From assembly GCA_934247115.1 (NCBI GenBank), contig CAKQIY010000014.1, forward strand, positions 1 through 62,024: a stretch of 62,024 nt of DNA, given 5' to 3'. Position 1 is the first letter of the stretch. Each line of letters begins with the position of its first letter. Source of the DNA: an uncultured Coprococcus sp. (GTDB lineage Bacteria > Bacillota > Clostridia > Lachnospirales > Lachnospiraceae). The position numbers and the translations under genes are program-made. This document shows positions 1-7,718 of the stretch, piece by piece. Below the pieces are notes generated by a model that saw nothing but the letters and a program-made list of their open reading frames with translations, ran no database searches and was not told where the DNA came from.

Positions 1-28
1 ACAGGGAAAGGAATTGGAGGTAACAGAA

Positions 29-1090
29 ATGAACGAGAATCAGGATCAGCAGTTTGGTCAGCCACAGGGAGAACAGCAGGTGGCATACAGCCAGCCACAG
101 ATGGATCAGCAGGGGATGTACAACCAGCAGGCATACGGCCAGCCACAGATGAACCAGCAGGGAATGAATAACCAGCAGGCATACGGCCAGCCACAGATGA
201 ACCAGCAGGGGATGTACAACCAGCAGGCATATGGCCAGCCACAGATGAACCAGCAGGGAATGTATAACCAGCAGGCATATGGCCAGCCACAGATGAACCA
301 GCAGGGAATGTACAATCAGCAGGCATATGGCCAGCAGCAGATGTATGGCCAGCCACAGATGAATCAGCAGTATGCACAGATGCAGAACAAGAAATCATCA
401 GCGGGAGGTGAGTTTATCAGTGGGCTCCTCAAGAAGGTGGTCGGATTGTTCAAGACACCGGCAGATGCTGCGGGAGAGCTTGTTGAAGGCGAGAATATGA
501 TGACAGGCGGCATACTTATAGGAGTGAATGCCATTGTCACATTTATATTCTCTATTATAGGTCTTTTAATCCTGGGTATGGATTTTGGCCCTGCTCTTGG
601 AAGAGGCTTCTACATGCTGTTTTTCATGATAATGGCAAATATAGTCATAACTGCAGCGCTTTTTGTATCAGGCGGAATCATATTCAAGGGTGGAATGACA
701 TTCGGCAAGGCGATCAACACGGCAGGAACATTTGCCTTATATGAGACGATTGCAATAGTAGCAGGAATCATATTCGAGCTTATATCAGGACTCTTCCACA
801 AGGTAGAATTCCTCAGTGGAATTATAGGTGGATTTGCATATATTCTCTTCGCAGCGGTAAGCATCGGAGGAATCATTGTTGCAGCTCATGCAGCATATGA
901 CAAGATGGATCTTGACGATAACAAGAAGATATATGCCATCATTGCAGCAGTTGTCATGGCGGTATTTGTGATCACTGTATTTGACAATATTGCACAGAAG
1001 ATATTTGACAGCGGAGCATGTGCAGAGCAGGTAATATACTACTTCAAGCATGCAGCAGAAGTATTCGGATATCTTGACTGGCTGTCATAA
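29..1090 (+). CDS. Q/M/Y-rich repeat membrane protein (Yip1-like)
   Basis: 353 residues. A reading frame can open at a TTG at 14, but GGAGG at 16-20 sits 8 bases before the ATG at 29, so I use that start. Residues about 10-120 are a glutamine-rich low-complexity segment containing 16-residue tandem repeats (QPQMNQQGMYNQQAYG type). Residues about 130-350 hold five or six hydrophobic helices starting after a GLLKKVVGLF amphipathic stretch; the layout resembles Yip1-type membrane proteins, but I see no catalytic motif. The repeat part is probably cytoplasmic and disordered. Function unknown. It is followed at once by a strong terminator, so it ends its transcript. A second Q-rich repeat protein of a different kind lies at 12779. 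Confidence 0.85.
   Translation: MNENQDQQFGQPQGEQQVAYSQPQMDQQGMYNQQAYGQPQMNQQGMNNQQAYGQPQMNQQGMYNQQAYGQPQMNQQGMYNQQAYGQPQMNQQGMYNQQAYGQQQMYGQPQMNQQYAQMQNKKSSAGGEFISGLLKKVVGLFKTPADAAGELVEGENMMTGGILIGVNAIVTFIFSIIGLLILGMDFGPALGRGFYMLFFMIMANIVITAALFVSGGIIFKGGMTFGKAINTAGTFALYETIAIVAGIIFELISGLFHKVEFLSGIIGGFAYILFAAVSIGGIIVAAHAAYDKMDLDDNKKIYAIIAAVVMAVFVITVFDNIAQKIFDSGACAEQVIYYFKHAAEVFGYLDWLS
116..307 (+). repeat. 48-bp in-frame tandem repeat, four copies
   Basis: Four near-identical 48-base units encode M(Y/N)NQQAYGQPQMNQQG. A degenerate half unit precedes them (from about 87) and a partial one follows. Differences are mostly synonymous or single-codon, as expected of slippage or unequal recombination. 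Copy number probably varies between strains. Confidence 0.9.
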
Positions 1091-1115
1091 GAATAATTAC
1101 ATAGTGAATAAGGCA

Positions 1116-1144
1116 GGGGCAGCTTGTATGGCTGCCCCGTTTTT
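1116..1144 (+). terminator. Intrinsic terminator
   Basis: Perfect 8-bp stem GGGGCAGC/GCTGCCCC with a 7-base loop, followed by a T-rich tail (GTTTTTA). It ends the Q-rich membrane protein gene. Confidence 0.9.
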
Positions 1145-1227
1145 ATGCGGCAGGCTTATCATCCAGCAGACGGACTTCCACATAATTTGAGGAAAAGTTT
1201 TGTCAATTTTGACTGTATGTGCTAAAA

Positions 1228-1233
1228 TATAAT
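1228..1233 (+). promoter_or_regulatory. Candidate -10 box for the AraC regulator
   Basis: A perfect TATAAT stands 48 bases before the start codon. No -35 with good spacing is seen: TTGTCA at 1200-1205 is 22 bases away and TTGACT at 1209-1214 is 13 bases away. The promoter may need an activator. Confidence 0.35.
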
Positions 1234-1280
1234 AGTGTTTTAGTCGGGGTGACAAAGTAGTAGTAAAGAAAGGACGGATT

Positions 1281-2204
1281 ATGGTAAGAAAAGTTGGCTT
1301 AACAGACAGCGTTGGTTTTGCATGCCTGGAAGATCTCCAATTGTCTAACTCCTACATGTGGGGTACCGCAATCAGTCTGGACTATTGTGGCAGAGAGGAT
1401 TGCATCAAGGGGTGGAAGTTCGGACCATATGTGAGGGAGTCATATGTCATCCACATAGTTAAGAAAGGCAGAGGAGTATTCACTATAGGCGGCAGGAGCT
1501 ATGAGTTGGGGCCGGGACAGGCCTTCATCATCAGACCGGGAGAGGAAACGACCTACAAGGCTGATGACGATGATCCATGGAGCTATATGTGGGCGGGTTT
1601 TCATGGATACAGAGCAGAAGATTTTATAGAATCTATGGGCTATAAGAAAGATTCGCCTATCATAAAGATCGAGCAGATGGACATATGTACAGAATGTATC
1701 GACAGAATGCTCAGTTATTCACAGATTACGCGTATCAATGAGGTCAAGAGACAGAGTGCCCTCATGCTGCTTTTTGCGACTATTATGGAGGATAATGCAG
1801 CAGATGAAAATCAGACGGACAATGTGGAATATCCAAGTAAGATATATGTTAAAGCTGCCGTTGATTTTATTACAGAAAAGTACATGAACAAGATCAAGAT
1901 AGATGATATTGCTGATTTCATAGGAATAAGCAGAAGTCATCTGACAGGAAGCTTCAAGAAGGAGATGGGTGTATCTCCACAGGAATATCTGATTAATTTC
2001 CGATTGGAGAAAGCTGCAAGTCTGCTCAGATCCTCAAAGGAACAGATCAACATAATCGCGTATCAGTGTGGTTATGAGGATTCGCTTTCATTCTCAAAGG
2101 CATTTAAGCAGAAGTTCGGGATGAGTCCGAAATCATTCCGAAATCTTGAGGTGGAGCTTGAGAAAGGTAAAGCTAAGGGTGACCATGAGGCATCTAAGCT
2201 TTAG
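1281..2204 (+). CDS. AraC-family transcriptional regulator (MsmR-like)
   Basis: 307 residues. The N-terminal half (about 30-110) is a cupin-like sugar-sensing domain (AraC_binding type). The C-terminal 100 residues carry two helix-turn-helix motifs, the first around IDDIADFIGISRSHLT and the second around IIAYQCGYEDSLSFSKAFK, followed by the family ending GMSPKSFR. AAGGA lies 7 bases before the ATG. It is transcribed towards the alpha-galactoside locus and is the nearest regulator, so it probably activates the binding-protein operon at 3434 in response to an alpha-galactoside; this is inferred from position and family. Direct repeats with 21-bp periodicity upstream of that operon are the likely operators. 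A convergent terminator separates it from the DUF624 gene. Confidence 0.9.
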   Translation: MVRKVGLTDSVGFACLEDLQLSNSYMWGTAISLDYCGREDCIKGWKFGPYVRESYVIHIVKKGRGVFTIGGRSYELGPGQAFIIRPGEETTYKADDDDPWSYMWAGFHGYRAEDFIESMGYKKDSPIIKIEQMDICTECIDRMLSYSQITRINEVKRQSALMLLFATIMEDNAADENQTDNVEYPSKIYVKAAVDFITEKYMNKIKIDDIADFIGISRSHLTGSFKKEMGVSPQEYLINFRLEKAASLLRSSKEQINIIAYQCGYEDSLSFSKAFKQKFGMSPKSFRNLEVELEKGKAKGDHEASKL

Positions 2205-2226
2205 ATTATACTATTGATATGATACT

Positions 2227-2290
2227 AAAAAACAGGATATATATTCCACATGTCATATATGTGATGACGCGGGATGTATATCCTGTTTTT
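2227..2290. terminator. Bidirectional terminator
   Basis: Long imperfect hairpin with arms AAACAGGATATA and TATATCCTGTTT, flanked by A-run on the left and T-run on the right, so it can work in both directions between the convergent araC-like and DUF624 genes. Confidence 0.8.
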
Positions 2291-2296
2291 ATGTTT

Positions 2297-3130
2297 TTAT
2301 TTATTGGAATTGCTGGCCTCCAGCTTTTTAGTGACCTTTCTTGGGTCCTTCTGACCGGAAGATGACTTATCAGAACCTGTCTGATTAACTTTTGGCTGAT
2401 CTGTATCTGGCAGGATGTGGCTGTTTGATTCACCTGAGTTATCATCTGATACTTCAATAGATCTCATCCATGAGTTCGGATCGTCATCTGTGTACTGCTT
2501 GGTGACATCCTCAAGGTATGGTGAAAATGCCTTTATGAACATGAATGATGATACATAAGCTATCAGTCCAAAGCCACATACTATCAGTATGAATATACCC
2601 ACCATGAATACCTGCGGGCTTGCCAGCAGGAAGTATGCAGGCAGAGTGTACAGTATCATGATGAGAATGGTGAAGATGAAGTTCTTTGCAGCCATGTACA
2701 TGGACTGGATGATGAGATTCTTCAGGGAATTCTCAAATGCGCTTATCACTGGGAACAGATAGATGGCGATAAAGCATATCAATATGAAGAATATCACACT
2801 GGTGTAATACATGAGCTTGTTTTCCTGAGGACCACCCTTGCCGAAGAGATTGAAGTCCAGTGAGAACACAAATGCTATCAGCAGGAATAAGAGCCATGCT
2901 ATGGTGGATTTCTTGAAGTTATCTTTAAAGCCTCTGAAGAATAGCTTTGCAACACCTCCTGTTTCACCCGTGCGTTGTTTCTTAAGTAATGTGTAATACA
3001 TGGCACTCATGGAAGCTCCCATGGTGAATACCGGAATGCTGCACAATATAAATAGAATATTCACGATTATGATATCGCCGATCGTTCCAAAAACTCTGGT
3101 GAACCAGCCGTCACTGCTGAATATATTCAT
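2297..3130 (-). CDS. DUF624 (YesL-like) membrane protein
   Basis: 277 residues with an AAGGAGG site 8 bases before the ATG. The N-terminus (SSDGWFTRVFGTIGDI) is the typical DUF624 opening, and about six hydrophobic segments follow up to residue 215. The last 60 residues are a polar Ser/Asp/Lys-rich cytoplasmic tail with no motif that I recognise. DUF624 proteins are routinely found beside oligosaccharide ABC transporters in Firmicutes, and this gene is divergent from such an operon, sharing a 303-bp control region with it. Its biochemical role is not known; an auxiliary role in transport or signalling is the usual guess. Confidence 0.85.
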   Translation of the reverse strand: MNIFSSDGWFTRVFGTIGDIIIVNILFILCSIPVFTMGASMSAMYYTLLKKQRTGETGGVAKLFFRGFKDNFKKSTIAWLLFLLIAFVFSLDFNLFGKGGPQENKLMYYTSVIFFILICFIAIYLFPVISAFENSLKNLIIQSMYMAAKNFIFTILIMILYTLPAYFLLASPQVFMVGIFILIVCGFGLIAYVSSFMFIKAFSPYLEDVTKQYTDDDPNSWMRSIEVSDDNSGESNSHILPDTDQPKVNQTGSDKSSSGQKDPRKVTKKLEASNSNK

Positions 3131-3247
3131 AGAATTCCTCCTTTATATAATAATGTAGATAAACAGATATCATCTGATATCAGTATCCCGATAACATGAA
3201 TTAACTATAGCACAAAAATACATACCAGAATATAGCATGTTTTACAA

Positions 3248-3360
3248 TTTACCATATGCATTCTACATTTTACCATAAAATAGCACAAAAACGCCATCCC
3301 AAAACCCCGTTTTTTATACATTTTTGCTAAAAACCCATGATATTTTGACATTTTTCCATG
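3248..3360 (+). promoter_or_regulatory. Candidate AraC operators and promoter of the alpha-galactoside operon
   Basis: This is the main content of the 303-bp gap between the divergent DUF624 and binding-protein genes. TTTACCATA occurs at 3248-3256 and again at 3269-3277, exactly 21 bp apart, the spacing at which AraC-family proteins bind direct repeats. The longer ACATTTTACCATA (3265-3277) recurs as ACATTTTTCCATG at 3348-3360. TAGCACAAAAA also occurs twice (3208-3218, 3281-3291). TTGACA at 3345-3350 and TATAAT at 3382-3387 are possible promoter boxes, but no canonical spaced pair is present, which fits activator dependence. Confidence 0.5.
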
Positions 3361-3433
3361 TAAAAATATTCACCAAAATTTTATAATTCAATCATAGAAA
3401 GCACACAGAATGTTTTTTAAGGAGGAAGGTTTT

Positions 3434-4744
3434 ATGAGAAGAACATTAAAGAAAACAGTAGCAGTTGGACTTGCAGCAGCAACAGCATTTTCACTTTGCG
3501 CATGTGGCGGAAGCGGCGACGGAAGCAAGGGCAGCAGCAAGGATGCACTTGAGGTAGTTATCTGGGATAACAACCAGCAGAAGGGTCTGCAGCAGATATG
3601 TGATCTCTTCACAGAAGAGACAGGAATCAAGGTTGATGTACAGGTTAAGGAGTGGGATTCATACTGGACACTTCTTGAGGCTGGAGCATCAGGTGGAGAT
3701 ATGCCGGATGTATTCTGGATGCACTCCAACAACTCACAGATGTACATGAAGAACAACAAGCTCTTAAAGCTTGACGACTACATCGAGAAGAGTGATAAGG
3801 TTGATATGAGCAACTACATGTCAGAGATCACAGAGCTCTACACATATGATGGCTCGTATTACGCAATACCAAAGGATTATGATACTATCGCTCTCTGGTA
3901 TAACAAGAAGATGTTCGATGATGCAGGACTTTCTTATCCAGATGAGACATGGACATGGGATGACCTCTATGAGGCAGCTAAGAAGCTCACAAAGGATGAC
4001 GGTTCACAGTATGGTTTCTGTATGAACACATCAAACGATCAGGATACTTACTACAACATGGTTTACTCAATGGGCGGCTACATCGTAAATGATGATCACA
4101 CAAAGTCAGGATACGACGATGCCAACACTATCAAGGCTATGGATTATGTAGGAAAGCTCCTCAAGGATTGCTGCCCACCGGCAACAACAATGTCAGAGAC
4201 AGGTACAGACGTTATGTTCCAGTCAGGTACAGTAGCAATGATCACACAGGGTTCATGGATGACAGCAGGATTCCTTGACAACGAGTATCTCGTTGAGAAC
4301 TGTGACGTAGCGATTCTTCCATATGACAAGACAACAGGTATGAGAACTTCTATCTGTAACGGACTTGGATGGGCTGCATCAGCAGACACAAAGAGACCAG
4401 ATGACTGCTGGAAGCTTATCGAGTGGCTTGGATCAAAGGAGATGCAGGAGAAGCAGGCTGAGCTCGGTGTAACAATGTCAGCTTACAACAACACATCAGA
4501 TAAGTGGGTTAACTGCACAGACAAGTTCAACCTCAACGCTTACCTTGATATCACAAAGGAGTCAACAGTTCCAGGCGTAACAAATGAGCTTGTACTCAGA
4601 CCTTACACATACAATTCAACAGTATGGTCACAGGCAGCACAGACATTCTTCGCAGATGCATGGGCAGACACATCAAAGATGGAGCAGTCATGTAAGGACT
4701 TCGCAACACAGATGAACGAGTACATCGCAGAGGAAGACAAGTAA
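3434..4744 (+). CDS. Extracellular sugar-binding lipoprotein of an ABC transporter
   Basis: 436 residues. AAGGAGGAAGG at 3419-3429 favours the ATG at 3434 over an in-frame ATG at 3410. The N-terminus is a lipoprotein signal (RRTLKK, hydrophobic stretch, LCAC box with the lipid-bearing Cys at residue 24), then a Gly/Ser linker and a family 1 solute-binding fold (VVIWDNNQQKG, PDVFWM, YAIPKDYDT). It should capture oligosaccharides outside the membrane and deliver them to the permeases at 4862 and 5924. Given the GH36 enzyme downstream, raffinose-family sugars or melibiose are the expected ligands (inference). The ATPase is not encoded here; a shared MsmK-type ATPase elsewhere is usual. A hairpin after the gene probably raises its mRNA level relative to the permeases. 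Confidence 0.93.
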   Translation: MRRTLKKTVAVGLAAATAFSLCACGGSGDGSKGSSKDALEVVIWDNNQQKGLQQICDLFTEETGIKVDVQVKEWDSYWTLLEAGASGGDMPDVFWMHSNNSQMYMKNNKLLKLDDYIEKSDKVDMSNYMSEITELYTYDGSYYAIPKDYDTIALWYNKKMFDDAGLSYPDETWTWDDLYEAAKKLTKDDGSQYGFCMNTSNDQDTYYNMVYSMGGYIVNDDHTKSGYDDANTIKAMDYVGKLLKDCCPPATTMSETGTDVMFQSGTVAMITQGSWMTAGFLDNEYLVENCDVAILPYDKTTGMRTSICNGLGWAASADTKRPDDCWKLIEWLGSKEMQEKQAELGVTMSAYNNTSDKWVNCTDKFNLNAYLDITKESTVPGVTNELVLRPYTYNSTVWSQAAQTFFADAWADTSKMEQSCKDFATQMNEYIAEEDK

Positions 4745-4776
4745 TCCTACAGAGCATTTATAAAATAACATAACAG

Positions 4777-4800
4777 TGGGTAGGATGATGGTCCTACCCA
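4777..4800 (+). terminator. Intercistronic hairpin (partial terminator or mRNA stabiliser)
   Basis: Perfect 9-bp stem TGGGTAGGA/TCCTACCCA with a 6-base loop, without a good T-run. Such hairpins after binding-protein genes usually protect the 3' end of the upstream message and let only part of transcription reach the permeases. Confidence 0.7.
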
Positions 4801-4861
4801 TTGCTTACCAGAAACAGGCGGGGTGTTAATTACAATATAAATGAATAAGAGGAGGGATTTT

Positions 4862-5908
4862 ATGTCAGATAATAAGAAGAAACCTGATACCAAGGCAGCT
4901 GAGACAAAGGCAGCCGAGGAGAAGGATGTTCAGACAAAGAAAGTAGAAGAAAAAGCCGCAGAGATAATCCAGGCTACAGAGACACAGACAGTTAAGCCGA
5001 CGGTAGCAGAAGATAAAGAGTTCAAGAAAAAGAAGTCAACAACATGGGAAAGAAACCAGCGCAAATGGGGCTGGGCATTCATCCTCCCAACAATGATAGG
5101 TATTATAGTCCTCAACTTATGGCCTATAGTTCAGACAATATATCAGTCATTCTGTAAGGTTGGATCATTTGGTGATTCATCATTTGCAGGATTTGCAAAT
5201 TACAAGAAGATGTTTGCTGACCCTGAGGTATGGCAGTCTCTTCTCAACACATTCAAGTATGCGATCATTGAGGTTCCGTTCTCAATTGCAATTGCACTTG
5301 TACTTGCAGTATTCCTGAATCGTAAGATGCATGGAAGAACTGTATACAGAGCAATATTCTTCCTGCCAATGGTAGTTGCACCTGCAGCTGTAGCCATGGT
5401 ATGGAGATGGTTATACAATTCACAGTTCGGTCTGTTAAACCACATCCTTGGTGCAAAGATCGAGTGGATATCCAATCCAAAGATCGCTTGGATCTCAGTT
5501 GCGATCATCGGTGTTTGGTCAATCATAGGTTACAACATGGTTCTGTTCCTTGCAGGACTTCAGGAGATACCTAAGGATTACTACGAGGCAGCGGATATTG
5601 ACGGAGCATCAGGAGTAAGAGCTTTCTTCAAGATCACTCTTCCACTTCTCTCCCCTACAGTATTCTTCGTACTCGTAACAAGAGTAATCGGAGCACTTCA
5701 GGTATTCGACCTTGTATACATGGTAATGGATATTTCCAATCCGGCCCTCAAGAAGACAGAGTCCATCGTATATCTGTTCTACCAGTACTCATTCCAGAAT
5801 GGTAACAAGGGTTATGGATCAGCAATAGTAGTTCTTCTTCTCGCAGTCATCATGGTACTTACGGTATTCCAGATGATCGGTCAGAAGAAGTGGGTTCACT
5901 ATAACTAG
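4862..5908 (+). CDS. Sugar ABC transporter permease (MalF/MsmF type)
   Basis: 348 residues. GGAGGG at 4851-4856 sets the start at the ATG at 4862, not at 4841. Residues 1-70 are a highly charged Lys/Glu/Ala-rich cytoplasmic extension; most MalF-type permeases of this class start within about 20 residues of the first helix. From about 75 on there are six transmembrane helices, and the cytoplasmic EAA loop (EAADIDGASG, about residue 241) that contacts the ATPase. It forms the heterodimeric channel with the product of the next gene, 15 bases downstream. Confidence 0.93.
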   Translation: MSDNKKKPDTKAAETKAAEEKDVQTKKVEEKAAEIIQATETQTVKPTVAEDKEFKKKKSTTWERNQRKWGWAFILPTMIGIIVLNLWPIVQTIYQSFCKVGSFGDSSFAGFANYKKMFADPEVWQSLLNTFKYAIIEVPFSIAIALVLAVFLNRKMHGRTVYRAIFFLPMVVAPAAVAMVWRWLYNSQFGLLNHILGAKIEWISNPKIAWISVAIIGVWSIIGYNMVLFLAGLQEIPKDYYEAADIDGASGVRAFFKITLPLLSPTVFFVLVTRVIGALQVFDLVYMVMDISNPALKKTESIVYLFYQYSFQNGNKGYGSAIVVLLLAVIMVLTVFQMIGQKKWVHYN

Positions 5909-5923
5909 GAAGGGGGAATCGAT

Positions 5924-6766
5924 ATGACAAGAGGCGTACAGTTTAAGAGAAGAATGCAGAAATTATTGATTCACCTCATTCTGATCGTATTTTCAATCAT
6001 TATGATAGTGCCATTTGCATGGATGACACTCACAGCATTTAAGACAGTAACAGAGGCAACTTCGGTAAGTCCATTCGTAATATTCCCATCACAGTGGCGC
6101 ACAGACGCGTTCACTACTGTTTGGAATAACATGAACTTCCTTGTTCTCTACAAGAACACATTGCTGCTCATATTCTTCAGAGTTGTGTGTGCATGTCTTA
6201 CAGCAACACTCGCAGGATATGCATTTGCAAGACTTAAGTTCAAGGGCAGAGACTTTATGTTCTCTCTGATACTTTTCCAGATGATGATTCCTTCACAGAT
6301 ATTCATCATCCCACAGTTCCTGATGATCAGTAAGATGGGCATGACAAATACAATGTTCGCTCTGGTATTCCCGGGAATTGTAACAGCGTTCGGTACTTTC
6401 CTGCTCAAGCAGGCATATATGGGACTCCCTGGAGATCTTGAGGAGGCAGCGAGACTTGATGGATGTAACATTCCAAAGACATTCGTGTTCGTTATGGCTC
6501 CGCTTGCAAGATCATCGATGGTTGCCCTTGGTATATTCACAGCAGTGTTCGCATTCAAGGATCTGATGTGGCCACTGGTTGTAAACAGCAGTGCAAACAA
6601 GATGCCGCTCTCAGCAGCTCTTGCAACAATGCAGGGACAGTATCAGTCCAACTATCCACAGCTGATGGCTGCATCTCTTATATCATGTATACCAATGATC
6701 GTTATATACCTGATATTCCAGAAGCAGTTCGTAGAAGGTATCGCAACATCAGGTGGAAAGCTCTAA
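5924..6766 (+). CDS. Sugar ABC transporter permease (MalG/MsmG type)
   Basis: 280 residues with AAGGGGG in front of the ATG. Six membrane helices; the EAA motif reads EEAARLDGC near residue 171. The C-terminus (QKQFVEGIATSG) is typical of the family. It pairs with the upstream MalF-type protein. The gene is followed by a structured, repeat-bearing 150-base gap before the next gene of the locus. Confidence 0.93.
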   Translation: MTRGVQFKRRMQKLLIHLILIVFSIIMIVPFAWMTLTAFKTVTEATSVSPFVIFPSQWRTDAFTTVWNNMNFLVLYKNTLLLIFFRVVCACLTATLAGYAFARLKFKGRDFMFSLILFQMMIPSQIFIIPQFLMISKMGMTNTMFALVFPGIVTAFGTFLLKQAYMGLPGDLEEAARLDGCNIPKTFVFVMAPLARSSMVALGIFTAVFAFKDLMWPLVVNSSANKMPLSAALATMQGQYQSNYPQLMAASLISCIPMIVIYLIFQKQFVEGIATSGGKL

Positions 6767-6797
6767 AGAAAGTTAAAGAAGATATTATATATGACCA

Positions 6798-6921
6798 CAG
6801 GGTGACGTCAGTTACTGACGCCACCCTTGTGAAATATATCGTAAGTGCGGAGCACTTGCGATGCTGCAGACGCCGCGCGAAGCGCCTCTCATGCGTCTGC
6901 TCCCAATATATCGTAAGTGCG
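6798..6921 (+). repeat. Structured intergenic element with flanking direct repeats
   Basis: Three hairpins in a row. The first pairs GGGTGACGTCAG with CTGACGCCACCC (one mismatch, loop TTA, about 6800-6826). The second is a 9-bp stem at 6840-6860 with loop GGA. The third pairs GCAGACGC (6866-6873) with GCGTCTGC (6893-6900). The 17-base sequence AATATATCGTAAGTGCG is present twice as a direct repeat (6833-6849 and 6905-6921), bounding hairpins two and three. This looks like a small palindromic mobile or REP-like element inserted in the operon; no second copy is seen in the window. Confidence 0.6.
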
Positions 6922-6940
6922 AAACAAAAGGAGGACGTCT

Positions 6941-7645
6941 ATGAAAAAGCCGGTAATCACGGAAGAGGAAAAACAGAAGATCAAAGAGATGGACTCCACA
7001 CGCAACAAAATAGGATATATCTGGGATTATTACAAGCTTTGGATAATTGGTGCGGTCGTTCTCGTGGGACTTGTAGTGTATTTCACTGTTGTGTTTGCAA
7101 CGAGGGAGGACAAGCCGATACTGGATGTCGTCCTTGTGAACAACTACGATGATGTTTCAGGGGACTGCAGGCTGACACAGGGATTTGTGTCGTATGTAGG
7201 GGAAGAAAATCTCCCGGGAAGGGTTACATTTGACAACAATGCATTTTTTAATCTGGCAAATAACTCAGATTATAAGAACAGTTACTATATGAAGGTGCTG
7301 GCATACCTTGAGGCGGACACTGCTCAGGCAGTCTTGTGCCAGTATGATAATCTCATAGGTCTGGCGAAGAGCGGCAGACTTGCAGACCTGTCGGATGAGA
7401 AGGTCGGCGATATATATGATAAGTATAAGGATAGGATAATTTATTACGAGGATGAAGAGGGAAAGAAGATACCTGTCGGAATAGATGTATCTGAAGGATA
7501 CAAGGCGGCAGGACTTACTGAGTACACAGATGGCAAGGCATATATTGGATTGTCAGCATATGCGGCGGATTATGGATATGTGGAGAAATTTGTGGACTAC
7601 ATGGTGGAACTTGGAATACAATCCGGCGGAGCCGGTTGTAGATAA
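6941..7645 (+). CDS. Membrane-anchored protein of unknown function in the alpha-galactoside operon
   Basis: 234 residues. AAGGAGG stands 7 bases before the ATG at 6941, which I prefer to an in-frame ATG at 6917. A short cytoplasmic N-terminus (TEEEKQKIKEMDSTRNKIGYIWDYYK) leads into one transmembrane helix (about 32-52); the remaining 180 residues lie outside the cell, open with DVVLVNNYDD and read like one globular domain with an ILD...LV and ...VGIDVSEGYKAAGL core, distantly reminiscent of a solute-binding lobe. I do not recognise a named family. Its place between the permease and the alpha-galactosidase suggests an accessory role in sugar uptake, but this is only context. Confidence 0.8.
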   Translation: MKKPVITEEEKQKIKEMDSTRNKIGYIWDYYKLWIIGAVVLVGLVVYFTVVFATREDKPILDVVLVNNYDDVSGDCRLTQGFVSYVGEENLPGRVTFDNNAFFNLANNSDYKNSYYMKVLAYLEADTAQAVLCQYDNLIGLAKSGRLADLSDEKVGDIYDKYKDRIIYYEDEEGKKIPVGIDVSEGYKAAGLTEYTDGKAYIGLSAYAADYGYVEKFVDYMVELGIQSGGAGCR

Positions 7646-7718
7646 ATTATGAGGAAAGACCAGTCAAATGAAATTTGGCTGTAGAGAAACTGGAGATCAC
7701 GAAAAGGAGGACTTGAGC

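Noticed and set aside
116..307. Regular repeats resembling a CRISPR array (also 13160-13393)
   Set aside because: Repeats are head to tail without unique spacers, keep frame inside long coding regions with good ribosome binding sites, and no cas gene is near.
106..315. Minus-strand frame of Cys/Trp/Ile-rich repeats
   Set aside because: It is the antisense of the QQAYGQPQ repeat; open only because the repeat has no stop in that frame, and it lacks a start site.
6568..7152. 194-codon plus-strand frame across the end of the second permease and the structured gap
   Set aside because: It overlaps two well-supported genes in another frame, crosses the hairpin element and has no family resemblance or ribosome binding site.
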